Source: Clostridia bacterium
GTDB lineage: Bacteria > Bacillota > Clostridia > Oscillospirales > Acutalibacteraceae
DNA length: 64,000 nt
Reading direction: 5' to 3'
NCBI GenBank assembly: GCA_017481575.1
Contig: JAFUPA010000065.1
Coordinates: forward strand, 1 to 64,000
This document shows positions 22,959-31,660 of this stretch, one piece after another (position 1 is the first letter of the stretch; each line of letters opens with the position of its first letter). The position numbers and the translations under genes were made by a program. A model generated the notes under the pieces. That model had not been told where the DNA came from. It worked only from the letters and a program-made list of their open reading frames with translations, and made no database searches.

Positions 22959-24134
22959 ATGAAGGAAATTATTTTGCTCAAAAACGGCGAGCTTGCCCTT
23001 AAGGGTCTTAACCGCCATACTTTTGAAAATCAGCTTGTAAAAAATATGAAGTACAGACTTCACGACCTGGGAAAAATACGTTATGTTCAGTCGCAGTCAA
23101 CAATTATGGTTGAGCCTGTTGACGAGCGTGTTGACCTTGACGAAGCATACCGCAGACTTAAAACTGTTTTCGGTATTGCAGGTCTTTCCCGTTGTGCGGC
23201 AGTTGAAAAGAATATGGATGCAATACTTCCCGCTGCCTGCGAGTATCTGCGTGATGAACTGTTGCTTGCCAAGACTTTTAAGGTTGAGGCAAAGCGTTCG
23301 GATAAAAAATTCCCGCTCAACTCCCCTCAGATTTGTATGGAGCTCGGCGGTGTTATACTCGAAAAATATCATCATCTTAAGGTTGACGTGCATAATCCCG
23401 ATTTGATTGTCAATGTTGAAGTCAGAGACAATTACGCTTATATTCACGGCAACCAGCAAAAGGGAGCGGGCGGTATGCCCGTCGGTTCGGCAGGACAAGC
23501 CGCCATTCTTATCTCGGGCGGTATTGACAGCCCCGTTGCCGCCTGGATGATGGCAAAAAGAGGACTTCGCCTTTATGCAATCCACTTTGCTTCTCCCCCG
23601 TACACAAGCCAGCGTGCGGAAATGAAGGTACATTCACTTCTGCGTCAGGTTTCAAAGTACAGCGGCAGCATTCCGCTTTGTGTTGTTCCTTTCACACGTA
23701 TTCAGGAGGAAATCAAGGACAACTGCCCCGAGGATCTTTTCACAATCATAATGCGCCGCTTTATGATGCGCTGTGCAGAAAGAATTGCGAAAGACCAGGG
23801 CTGCGGCGCACTTATCACGGGCGAGAGCGTAGGTCAGGTTGCAAGCCAGACAATGCAGGCTATCGCTTGCACCGAGGCTGTTGTTGAGGAGTTGCCCCTT
23901 TTCCGTCCGCTTATCGGTATGGATAAGGATGAGGTTATTGAAATCTCACGCAAAATTGACACATTTGAGACTTCAATTCTCCCCTATGAGGATTGCTGTA
24001 CCGTATTCACTCCGAAGCATCCACGTACCCGTCCGCAGCTCAAGAGTGTTGAGGAAGCCGAAAGCGTACTTGATGTTGAAGGTCTTATTGAAGAGGCTCT
24101 CAATAATCTCAAATTTATCAATATAGGTGAATAA
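22959..24134 (+). CDS. thiI: tRNA 4-thiouridine synthase ThiI
   Basis: 391 residues: an N-terminal ferredoxin-like and THUMP region (to about residue 165), then a PP-loop ATPase with LISGGIDSPVAAWM and the CCTVFTPKHPRTRP segment near the C-terminus. No rhodanese domain is present, as is usual in Firmicutes ThiI. It adenylates U8 of tRNA and receives sulfur from the adjacent cysteine desulfurase. Its stop lies 1 nt before the preferred start of cinA. Confidence 0.95.
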   Translation: MKEIILLKNGELALKGLNRHTFENQLVKNMKYRLHDLGKIRYVQSQSTIMVEPVDERVDLDEAYRRLKTVFGIAGLSRCAAVEKNMDAILPAACEYLRDELLLAKTFKVEAKRSDKKFPLNSPQICMELGGVILEKYHHLKVDVHNPDLIVNVEVRDNYAYIHGNQQKGAGGMPVGSAGQAAILISGGIDSPVAAWMMAKRGLRLYAIHFASPPYTSQRAEMKVHSLLRQVSKYSGSIPLCVVPFTRIQEEIKDNCPEDLFTIIMRRFMMRCAERIAKDQGCGALITGESVGQVASQTMQAIACTEAVVEELPLFRPLIGMDKDEVIEISRKIDTFETSILPYEDCCTVFTPKHPRTRPQLKSVEEAESVLDVEGLIEEALNNLKFINIGE

Positions 24135-24135
24135 A

Positions 24136-25374
24136 TTGAAAACTTGCGAAATCATAAGTGTCGGTACAGAGCTTTTGCTCGGTGATATACTCAACACCGA
24201 TGCACAGTTCCTTGCACAAGAGCTTGCAAAGCTCGGCTTGGGTGTGTTGCACCAGAGCGTTGTCGGTGACAACCACGACCGCTTGCTTAAAGCACTCGGT
24301 CAGGCGGCTGAAAGAAGCGACATTATCATTCTTTCGGGCGGTCTCGGTCCTACTCCCGACGATATCACAAAAGAGGTAGCTTGCGAATTTTTCTCAAAAG
24401 AGCTTGTTCTTCACGAAGAAAGCCTTGAGAGAATGACAAAATATTTCAAAAATAAGGGTCTGGATATGCCCGAGAGCAACAAGAAGCAGGCTATGCTTCC
24501 TGCCGATTGTGTTGTTTTTGAAAATAACAACGGAACAGCACCCGGACTTGGAATGGAAAAGGATGGCAAGCACATTCTCCTGCTCCCCGGCCCACCGAGA
24601 GAGTTAAAGCCGATGTTTACGGAAAGTGCGGTACCGTATCTGAAGCAATTTTCGGATAAGGTTATTATTTCGCACAACATCCGCACCTTTGGTATCGGTG
24701 AGTCAGCAATGTCGCAGGAGGTTGAGGATTTGCTCGACTCCGAAAACCCGACAGTTGCACCCTATGCAAAGGACGGCGAGGCTTTGCTCCGTGTTACAGC
24801 TATGGCGGACAACGAAGAGGAGGCTGAAAAGCTTTGTGCTCCCGTGATTGAGAAAATCAGAAGCCGACTTTCCGATTACATTTACGGCATTGACTACACC
24901 TGCATTGAAGAAGCGGTTGTTGAAATGCTCAAAGAAAAAGGGCTTAAGCTCGCAACCGCCGAATCCTGCACGGGCGGTCTTATAGGAAAAAGAATTACCA
25001 ACATTTCAGGCGCTTCAAGCGTTTTTGATTGCGGTATTATTTCATATTCAAACGAAATCAAGCATAAAATCCTCGGTGTGAATGAGGATGACCTGAAAAA
25101 ATACGGTGCCGTTAGCGAGCAGGTTGCAAAGCAGATGGCAACAGGCGTTCTTAAGTTAAGCGGTGCTGACATTGCGGTTTCCGTTACGGGGATTGCGGGT
25201 CCCTTGAGCGACGGCACAAACAAGCCCGTTGGTTTGAGCTACATCGCACTTGCAGACAAAGACAATGTCTGGGTCAAGAAACTTAATACCGGCAGAAAAG
25301 ACCGAGACTACAACAGATATGTAAATGCATCCAATGCACTTAATATGGTAAGAGTTTATCTTAACAAGAGGTGA
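24136..25374 (+). CDS. cinA: CinA family protein (competence/damage-inducible; NMN deamidase-type)
   Basis: 412 residues: an N-terminal molybdopterin-binding-like domain (EIISVGTELLLGDI, LSGGLGPTPDD, LPGPPRELKPM). The C-terminal domain carries ATAESCTGGLIGKRIT and SVTGIAGP, typical of the CinA deamidase domain. Members hydrolyse NMN or ADP-ribose pyrophosphate. The GTG at 24127 overlaps the end of thiI; AGGTGA better serves TTG 24136, giving the usual LKTCEIISVGTE start. Confidence 0.92.
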   Translation: MKTCEIISVGTELLLGDILNTDAQFLAQELAKLGLGVLHQSVVGDNHDRLLKALGQAAERSDIIILSGGLGPTPDDITKEVACEFFSKELVLHEESLERMTKYFKNKGLDMPESNKKQAMLPADCVVFENNNGTAPGLGMEKDGKHILLLPGPPRELKPMFTESAVPYLKQFSDKVIISHNIRTFGIGESAMSQEVEDLLDSENPTVAPYAKDGEALLRVTAMADNEEEAEKLCAPVIEKIRSRLSDYIYGIDYTCIEEAVVEMLKEKGLKLATAESCTGGLIGKRITNISGASSVFDCGIISYSNEIKHKILGVNEDDLKKYGAVSEQVAKQMATGVLKLSGADIAVSVTGIAGPLSDGTNKPVGLSYIALADKDNVWVKKLNTGRKDRDYNRYVNASNALNMVRVYLNKR

Positions 25375-25379
25375 AAATA

Positions 25380-26495
25380 ATGGCTGAAAACAAAAAGGAT
25401 TATAATCCCGATTTTTCGGAAAACACATACAACTACTACCCTGATTTTGACTCGTTGGAAATTGAAGAGGTCGTAGAAACTGCAACCGTGATGGAAGTTG
25501 CAGAGACTGAAGAAAAGCAGGCTCCTGCTCAAAAAGCACCCGAGCAGGAAGAAAAAAGGACTAAAAAAAGTCCTCTCTTTGCCGTGCTTTGTGCTGTGTT
25601 GTGTGTGGCTATTGTTGCGTGCTCCGCACTTTCTGTTTTCAGCATAAATAACTATCTCAACTCAAGCAAAGAGGAAGATGTCCCCGTTCAGTCAAACAAC
25701 TCCGGATACAACCTTTACACAACTCTTGTACCAAAATACAAGACCACAAAATACCCCACAGGTATTCCGCAGGAGCTTATCAAGGCTTATTCGGTAAATA
25801 ACGACGTTGTCGGCTGGCTCTACATTCCCGGAACAAACGTAAACACTCCGATTGTTCAGTCCGACGACAACAACTATTATCTCCGATATAATTTTTACGG
25901 TTCAAACACAAATTACGGCACAGCTTATGCCGATTACAGATGCAAGAAAAACACGTTGAGCGCAAATACGGTTATTTACGGACACAATATGCCGTCAGGA
26001 ACACACTTCTACGACGTTCACCGTTACGAGGATATCGAATGGTACAAGCAACACCCGATAATTACTTACACTACTCTTAACGGCTCATATACATTCCTTG
26101 TTTATACCGCTTTCTACTCAACGGGTACAGTTAAATATAACGGCGGCTATTACTTCAACTACATTTACCCGAACATGGGTCCCGTCAGCATGAAGGGTTA
26201 CATTGAGCAGATTGACCAGCGTGCAATCTACACCACGGCAGTTGACCTTAAACCGACTGACAGAATTATTACTCTTTCAACCTGCACACACTCACTTGAT
26301 TCTGCCTGCGGTATGGACATTGACGGCAGACTTGTTGTGGTCGGCAGACTTCTGCGTGCAGGTGAAAACATTGATGTTGACACCTCCAAGGCAAAGTCAA
26401 ACCCGAACTACCGCCGCCCACAAATCTGGTATGACAAAAAGGGTAAGACAAACCCTTATGCCAAGTCCGTGACATGGCAACCATCGCAGAAATAA
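25380..26495 (+). CDS. Class B sortase with long cytoplasmic N-terminus
   Basis: 371 residues. An acidic cytoplasmic segment of ~63 residues and one membrane helix (about 65-90) precede an exocellular sortase barrel. The catalytic His lies in VIYGHNM (~202) and the Cys in ITLSTCTH (~302), with Arg in GRLVVVGR (~317-323). Sortase B enzymes attach proteins to peptidoglycan or build pili. The ~30-residue tail (VDTSKAK..N..PQ.WYD.K...NP) is shared with the second sortase 0.75 kb downstream. ATG 25380 follows GAGGTGA, which overlaps the cinA stop. Confidence 0.9.
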   Translation: MAENKKDYNPDFSENTYNYYPDFDSLEIEEVVETATVMEVAETEEKQAPAQKAPEQEEKRTKKSPLFAVLCAVLCVAIVACSALSVFSINNYLNSSKEEDVPVQSNNSGYNLYTTLVPKYKTTKYPTGIPQELIKAYSVNNDVVGWLYIPGTNVNTPIVQSDDNNYYLRYNFYGSNTNYGTAYADYRCKKNTLSANTVIYGHNMPSGTHFYDVHRYEDIEWYKQHPIITYTTLNGSYTFLVYTAFYSTGTVKYNGGYYFNYIYPNMGPVSMKGYIEQIDQRAIYTTAVDLKPTDRIITLSTCTHSLDSACGMDIDGRLVVVGRLLRAGENIDVDTSKAKSNPNYRRPQIWYDKKGKTNPYAKSVTWQPSQK

Positions 26496-26517
26496 ATTAC
26501 GGAAGGACGAAAAACTT

Positions 26518-27270
26518 ATGGCAGACACAAAAAAGCGTAACAGCAAAACCGAAACAGAAGAATTAACCGTACCTGCCGAGTTAGCCCCGAACGATAATCT
26601 TGAAGAATATATCCAGCCGAGCAGTCTTGAACTGCTCAAGGCTCGTTATGCCGCAATTGAAGAGGATGAAGAACTCCGTAATGAGGGTTTTAACCTTGCA
26701 AAAAAGAGCGGTCTTATAAAAAAACAGCGTCCCGAAAACCCGATTTACGGTTACTATTCAAGTCCCGTGAACCCGAAGGACGAAATTCGAACAGATGTTG
26801 ACTCCCCTCTTTCAAAGGTGTTTGACACAACAAGAAGTGAGTTTGATGCGACGGCGGTTTCGTTCAGCGATATCAGCTTTGAGCAAGAGAAAAAGGATGC
26901 TGAAATAAATGCTGAAGAAGTGGCTGTTGAGGTTGAAAAACCAAAGAGAAAAAGAACAGCCAAAACAGTTGCAGAGCCTGCAGTTGATACTGTTGAAGAA
27001 GCAGAAAAGCCGAAGAGAACACGCACAACAAAGAAAAAAGAAGAGGTTGTTCCCGAAGTTGTCGAAGGAACTCCCAACGAGTCCGAAACACCTGCACCGA
27101 CGAGTTTTAACCGTTACGGCTTTGACACGCACACACGTGTGATTTATGTTGACGAGAGTGCAGATGACGGAATTAAACGAAACTCCGAGGAGGAGCTTTC
27201 GTCGCTGTTTGCAGTTGATGATAACAAGAAGAAAAGGAGGCTGATACCGTGGTCACGAAAAAAGAAGTAA
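26518..27270 (+). CDS. Unknown protein with charged low-complexity region, between two sortases
   Basis: 250 residues, no signal peptide or membrane helix. Residues ~30-100 are acidic and moderately complex (SLELLKARYAAIEEDEELRNE, key part LELLKARYAAIEED). The middle has two Lys/Arg-Thr motifs (KPKRKRTAKT, KPKRTRTTKK) separated by acidic stretches, and the end is basic (KKKRRLIPWSRKKK). It carries no sorting signal. It is probably cytoplasmic and may interact with the long N-terminus of the sortase or with nucleic acid; this is a guess. The next sortase starts within its last 22 nt. Confidence 0.7.
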   Translation: MADTKKRNSKTETEELTVPAELAPNDNLEEYIQPSSLELLKARYAAIEEDEELRNEGFNLAKKSGLIKKQRPENPIYGYYSSPVNPKDEIRTDVDSPLSKVFDTTRSEFDATAVSFSDISFEQEKKDAEINAEEVAVEVEKPKRKRTAKTVAEPAVDTVEEAEKPKRTRTTKKKEEVVPEVVEGTPNESETPAPTSFNRYGFDTHTRVIYVDESADDGIKRNSEEELSSLFAVDDNKKKRRLIPWSRKKK

Positions 27271-28175
27271 AAAAATCCGTAGGCGAAATGATCAGAAAAA
27301 TCATACTCGGTATTGCGATAATTGTGCTTGTCGGCACCTCAGCTTACCTTATTAACGCTTATGTTATTGAGCCGTTCAAGCATCATCAGAACGGCGACGA
27401 CACAACAGTTACCGACGAGGATAACACAGGCACAACAAAGCTTGACGGCAGTAACGATACTATTCAGGCAAAATACAGCGCACTTTTAAAAATCAATCCC
27501 GATTTTGTCGGCAAGCTCTACATTGAAGCGATTGAAGAAGCAGGCTTTAATGTTGTTCAGGCAGAGGATAACGACAAATATCTTAACCTTGGCTTCAAGG
27601 GAGAGACCACACGCTACGGTACACTTTTTGTTGATTACCGCAACAACATCAAAGAATTCAATACAAACACAATCATCTACGGTCACAATATGCGTGACGG
27701 CTCACAGCTTGGCTCGTTGAGCATTTACAGCGATATTGAGAACTACAAGGCATATCCGACAATTGAATTCAATACAATTTACCGCAACTACACCTGGAAG
27801 GTTTTTGCCGCCTTTATCTCTAACGGTGACAAATCACAGGATAACGGATACGAATTCCCCTACCTTACAACAAATTTCCCGTCAGAGGCAAAGTTCCTCG
27901 AGTTTATTGACGAGGTTAAGTCACGCTCTTACTATATAAACGAGGCTGTTGACATCAAGCCCGGGGACAAAATCCTTACCCTTTCAACCTGCGACACGGT
28001 TTTTGAGGATGCACGTTTTGTTGTTATGGCAAGACTTGTGCGTGACGGTGAAAGTGCCGAGGTTGACACTTCAAAGGCAAAGATTAACGAAAACCAGAGA
28101 TTTCCGCAGGCTTGGTACGACGCCAAGGACGATAGAAATCCTTTTAAAAACGCTGATAAGTACACAATAGACTAA
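27249..28175 (+). CDS. Second class B sortase
   Basis: 308 residues with a short basic cytoplasmic end, one membrane helix (about residues 17-40) and a sortase domain. The His lies in IIYGHNMRD (~146) and the Cys in LTLSTCDT (~248), with Arg in ARFVVMARL. It ends with the same VDTSKAK..NE..FPQ.WYD tail as the first sortase. GTG 27249 is preceded by AAAGGAGG at 8-nt spacing and overlaps the upstream gene by 22 nt, so translation is coupled. Two different B sortases in one operon suggest a polymerising and an anchoring enzyme, but no substrate motif is seen here. Confidence 0.9.
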   Translation: MVTKKEVKKSVGEMIRKIILGIAIIVLVGTSAYLINAYVIEPFKHHQNGDDTTVTDEDNTGTTKLDGSNDTIQAKYSALLKINPDFVGKLYIEAIEEAGFNVVQAEDNDKYLNLGFKGETTRYGTLFVDYRNNIKEFNTNTIIYGHNMRDGSQLGSLSIYSDIENYKAYPTIEFNTIYRNYTWKVFAAFISNGDKSQDNGYEFPYLTTNFPSEAKFLEFIDEVKSRSYYINEAVDIKPGDKILTLSTCDTVFEDARFVVMARLVRDGESAEVDTSKAKINENQRFPQAWYDAKDDRNPFKNADKYTID

Positions 28176-28187
28176 GAGGTAGACCCA

Positions 28188-29261
28188 ATGGATGTAAAAC
28201 TTTTTTCCCTGTGTAAGCAGGAATTGTCCGAAACGCAAGAGGGCAAAAAATATATTCTGGAATGTGTGAAAAGCTTTTTCCCCGACTGTGAGGGCTTTTC
28301 TGCATTCACTTCTCAAAAGAGAATGCTACTTGCAATTTCGCAGAGCCTTCGTGCCGCAGATGTTGTTATTGTTGCGGTACAAGGTAATATGTATAACGCT
28401 ACAAAGCGTCTTCTCTCTGCGGCGCTTGACTTAAAAACCGCAAAAAGTGCCGAGGTTGCAAACGCACTCAAGCCCCTGCTTGAAACAGGCAAAATCAAGC
28501 AGAATGTTTTTGATGTAAATATCCGTTTTCCTGCCGGGGCGGAAATTTTGCCGACAGAGAGCTTTCTTAACTGCGGTTTCGCTCTGACATCGGGCGGACA
28601 GCATATAATCTACCTACCCATTGACGCTCCGAGAGCAGACGAGGTTGTTTTTGGCTCACTCTACGATTATCTTGCAGACATTTGTGAAGAAAACCGCAAC
28701 GAAATTGCTTTTGGCAGAAGGCACGCAAGTATTATTAAAAGAACTGCTGAAAAGCTTGATGCAGAAACAATGAAAGCCGCATTTTCGGGCGAAGCAATAA
28801 CAAAGCATCTTGAAAAGTTTGCTCACAAGAAGTCTGCTGACTGGTGTTTTGTTATTGATGAGGCAAAGCAATACAGCTCCCTTAAAAAGGAAGAGCTTAT
28901 TGACACGGCAAGGAAATTGCGTGATGATAAATTCGTTCAGCTTGGTGTTGTTTTTGCAGACATTGCGGTTGACGAAGAAAACGGAGAGCGTTTTATTGAT
29001 GTTGCAATCGCTGACGAGAGCGGCACAAGCACAATGAGAGTGTTTGCTGAAGAGGGCGAAAGTGATGAGAAATTCACTGCTGACTGCATTGACAAGGTGT
29101 TGCTTACGCTCTATAACTTTGACAAGCTTTCAGCCGTTAAGGAAGAAGACGTCGTTACCAAGGGTGACAAGGCTTTGAGAAAGTATCTTTTCAAAATTGC
29201 AGCGGGTGCTGTTGGTGCTTCTGCAGTAGTCAGCATCATAATTGCTCTTATTATGAAGTAG
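28188..29261 (+). CDS. Unknown tail-anchored membrane protein
   Basis: 357 residues that I do not recognise. The first ~330 look soluble and mixed alpha/beta (for example ADVVIVAVQGNMYNATKR, GGQHIIYLPIDA, KSADWCFVIDEAKQ). A C-terminal membrane helix (GAVGASAVVSIIIALIMK) ends at the terminus, so the body would face the cytoplasm. It is cotranscribed with the sortases upstream and the dockerin protein 14 nt downstream. AGAGGT precedes ATG 28188. Confidence 0.7.
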   Translation: MDVKLFSLCKQELSETQEGKKYILECVKSFFPDCEGFSAFTSQKRMLLAISQSLRAADVVIVAVQGNMYNATKRLLSAALDLKTAKSAEVANALKPLLETGKIKQNVFDVNIRFPAGAEILPTESFLNCGFALTSGGQHIIYLPIDAPRADEVVFGSLYDYLADICEENRNEIAFGRRHASIIKRTAEKLDAETMKAAFSGEAITKHLEKFAHKKSADWCFVIDEAKQYSSLKKEELIDTARKLRDDKFVQLGVVFADIAVDEENGERFIDVAIADESGTSTMRVFAEEGESDEKFTADCIDKVLLTLYNFDKLSAVKEEDVVTKGDKALRKYLFKIAAGAVGASAVVSIIIALIMK

Positions 29262-29274
29262 GGAGGTAACTGAA

Positions 29275-30159
29275 ATGAAGCGTATAATTTCTCTTTTAAT
29301 GGCGATGTGCCTTGCTTTTGGCGTATGTCTTACAGCACAGGCGAAAACTCTCGGTGATGTTAACGGTGACGGCAAGGTAAACTCTACCGACGCACTTACT
29401 GTTCTTCAGTATTCGGTAAGCATAATTAAAACCATTGACAAAACCACAGCAGATGTCAACGGTGACGGCAAGATAAACTCAACCGATGCACTTGCAATTT
29501 TACAGATAAGCGTTGGTATGTATGACACATCAAAGTACAAGGTTGTTGTTAAACTGACAGCAAAAGTCGGAAACAAATACTACGACTCGGGCGATGTGAT
29601 TACGGTTAAGGCAGGCGACACGGTTTATGTAACACTTTCGCTTACAAACAACTACTACACAGGCCCGACAAGCGCACAGCTTTATTACAACAGTAGCATC
29701 TTCGCCAATGCTCCGTCTGCGGAATTTAACAAAAACGGCAGACTATATGAAGCTTGCGGCAGACAGACCTGCACATTTGTTGACTGGGATAAAGTTGCAA
29801 CACAGAACAAAGAACTCTGCTGGCCTGATTACAGCGAAGCAAAGCTCAAGGAATTTAAAAATAACCACAAGTTCCTTCGTGTTACAATGACACCCAACGC
29901 TATGATTACAAATGAAGTGCCGAAGTCCATTGACGAGGACCTTGTTACAATTGAGTTTAAAGTAAGCTCTTCTGCAAAGAAAGGTACAACGGGACAGATT
30001 ATTATTCCGGTTGAGTCAAGAAGAACAAGAGAACACCTTAACGGTCATCTTATGTGCTCGGTTTGTGAGTCGGCAGATATTACAAGTAAATCAAGCCCAT
30101 ATGTAGACGGTCTTTCTTACAACTGTAAAAACGCTGTTCTTAATTTTAAGGTTGGATAA
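29275..30159 (+). CDS. Secreted protein with N-terminal dockerin and a cohesin-like beta domain
   Basis: A signal peptide (MKRIISLLMAMCLAFGVCL..AQA) is followed at once by a type I dockerin. Two calcium-loop repeats, DVNGDGKVNSTDALTVLQ and DVNGDGKINSTDALAILQ, lie at about residues 27-80. The remaining ~200 residues are beta-rich (VVVKLTAKVG, VYVTLSLTNNYYTGPTSAQLYY) and resemble a cohesin or adhesin sandwich. Dockerins usually sit at the C-terminus, so this order is unusual. It could link surface or cellulosome-like complexes. No LPxTG/NPxTN-type signal is visible despite the sortases upstream. Confidence 0.8.
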   Translation: MKRIISLLMAMCLAFGVCLTAQAKTLGDVNGDGKVNSTDALTVLQYSVSIIKTIDKTTADVNGDGKINSTDALAILQISVGMYDTSKYKVVVKLTAKVGNKYYDSGDVITVKAGDTVYVTLSLTNNYYTGPTSAQLYYNSSIFANAPSAEFNKNGRLYEACGRQTCTFVDWDKVATQNKELCWPDYSEAKLKEFKNNHKFLRVTMTPNAMITNEVPKSIDEDLVTIEFKVSSSAKKGTTGQIIIPVESRRTREHLNGHLMCSVCESADITSKSSPYVDGLSYNCKNAVLNFKVG

Positions 30160-30174
30160 AACAAATTTTCTTTA

Positions 30175-30203
30175 TTGACATTAAAGGATAAATTTGTTTT
30201 AAT
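30175..30203 (+). promoter_or_regulatory. Promoter of the PHP-domain protein gene
   Basis: TTGACA (30175-30180), 17-bp spacer, TTTAAT (30198-30203). Confidence 0.75.
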
Positions 30204-30235
30204 AAATATGCAAAAACTTTTGGGAGGTTTTTATT

Positions 30236-31615
30236 ATGAAATCACTTAAGAAAATATTGTGTGTAATGTTGAGCGTTCTTATGCTTGCACAGTTTGCAAT
30301 CATCGGCGCTTCTGCCGCAGACGCTGACTACACAATCGTTAACCCCTATAATGAGGTTATCTGGACAGGTAATAACGCCTGGGGTGCTTACAAGGGCACG
30401 CTTCATTCGCACACTACATACAGCGATGCTGACGACACTCTTCCTGTTATGACAGAAGAGTATTACAACCAGAACTACGATTTCCTTGCACACTCTGACC
30501 ACGGTATTACAGGTGTTGACTGGGACGAAGAGCCTGATACACAGATTCTTTATACATACCAGTTGATTATCGACAATCCGTATGAGCACCTTACAACAGA
30601 GGAATACGAGGCTTACAAAGACGGTACACACAAGCTTTACGACGGTACAGTCAGAAACAAGAAGCTTGTTCCCGTTCTCGGTGCAAACGAGTTCAACAAC
30701 CTTTCACTTACCAAAAATCACGTTAACGGTTATTTCCTCCCCGGCACAACAGGCAGCGGCTTTGCAGGTGCTGAAAACGAGGCAGGTTACGAGGAAGCAA
30801 TTAAGTTTATTGAAGAAAACGGCGGTCTTTCTCACATCAACCACCCGGGTGACTGGCTCAATTCAAACGCTAACCCCGATGCTGTAAGCGACCCCGAAAA
30901 TGTAAAATTCTTCGGTGACCTTATTCTTAAATACGACTCCTGTCTCGGTACAGAGGTATTTAACGAGAGAAACGGCACAACAGGCTATGACCGAATTCTT
31001 TGGGACAACCTTCTTATGTACTGTCTCCCCTACGGCAAGAACGTTATCGGTTACAGTAACACAGACGCTCACCGTATAGGAACGGTTGACTCTTCCTTCA
31101 GCGTCTTTATGATGGAAGAAAACAACGTTGATAACATCAAAAAGACAATGCAGAACGGTGCATTCTTTATGATTACAAGAAAGCTCCGTGCAAACGATGT
31201 TATCGGCCCTGAAGAGGATTTTGACGTTATGAACAAGGGTCTCCCCTACCCGATGTTTACAAACATAAACGTTGACGGACACAAGATTTCTGTTAACGCA
31301 ACAGACTGCGACACAATCAAGTGGATTGCAAACGGCAAGATTATCGCTGAATCCGCTATCGGTACAGACGCAGTTACTCTTAACCTTGACGCAATCGAGG
31401 GTGCAGAGGACTTCCAGTACGTAAGAGCAGAGCTTTACGGCGAGGGCGGTATGTGTCTTTCACAGGCATTTGTTATTGACAACGGCACAGAGCCTCTTGA
31501 GTTTGAGGAAGAAGAAAAGAGCTTCTGCGACAAATTTGTTATCTGGTTCAGAGGAACAAAGGTCTGGACAATCATCAATGAACTTTTCAGAGCAATTAAA
31601 GATGCAATTGCATAA
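30236..31615 (+). CDS. Secreted PHP-domain metal-dependent phosphoesterase-like protein
   Basis: A 459-residue protein with signal peptide (MKSLKKILCVMLSVLMLAQF..ASAAD). The PHP fold metal ligands are visible as GTLHSHTTYSD, LAHSDHG, the HINHPGDW segment and NTDAHR. A C-terminal beta segment (~330-430) and an amphipathic end follow. PHP enzymes hydrolyse phosphate esters; secreted forms in gut Firmicutes are uncharacterised. GGGAGG precedes ATG 30236. A separate promoter follows the sortase operon, so it need not be coregulated. Confidence 0.85.
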   Translation: MKSLKKILCVMLSVLMLAQFAIIGASAADADYTIVNPYNEVIWTGNNAWGAYKGTLHSHTTYSDADDTLPVMTEEYYNQNYDFLAHSDHGITGVDWDEEPDTQILYTYQLIIDNPYEHLTTEEYEAYKDGTHKLYDGTVRNKKLVPVLGANEFNNLSLTKNHVNGYFLPGTTGSGFAGAENEAGYEEAIKFIEENGGLSHINHPGDWLNSNANPDAVSDPENVKFFGDLILKYDSCLGTEVFNERNGTTGYDRILWDNLLMYCLPYGKNVIGYSNTDAHRIGTVDSSFSVFMMEENNVDNIKKTMQNGAFFMITRKLRANDVIGPEEDFDVMNKGLPYPMFTNINVDGHKISVNATDCDTIKWIANGKIIAESAIGTDAVTLNLDAIEGAEDFQYVRAELYGEGGMCLSQAFVIDNGTEPLEFEEEEKSFCDKFVIWFRGTKVWTIINELFRAIKDAIA

Positions 31616-31630
31616 GTAAAAAAATAGTAA

Positions 31631-31660
31631 AATGCTCCGACAAAAGTCGGAGCATTTTTT
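31631..31660. terminator. Bidirectional terminator between PHP gene and mgtE
   Basis: AATGCTCCGAC (31631-31641) pairs with GTCGGAGCATT (31646-31656), a perfect 11-bp stem with AAAA loop and T-run. Confidence 0.9.

Noticed and set aside
25380..30159. Sortase substrate with LPxTG- or NPxTN-like signal in the sortase operon
   Set aside because: I looked at the C-termini of the unknown, tail-anchored and dockerin proteins and found no motif-hydrophobic-positive-tail arrangement.
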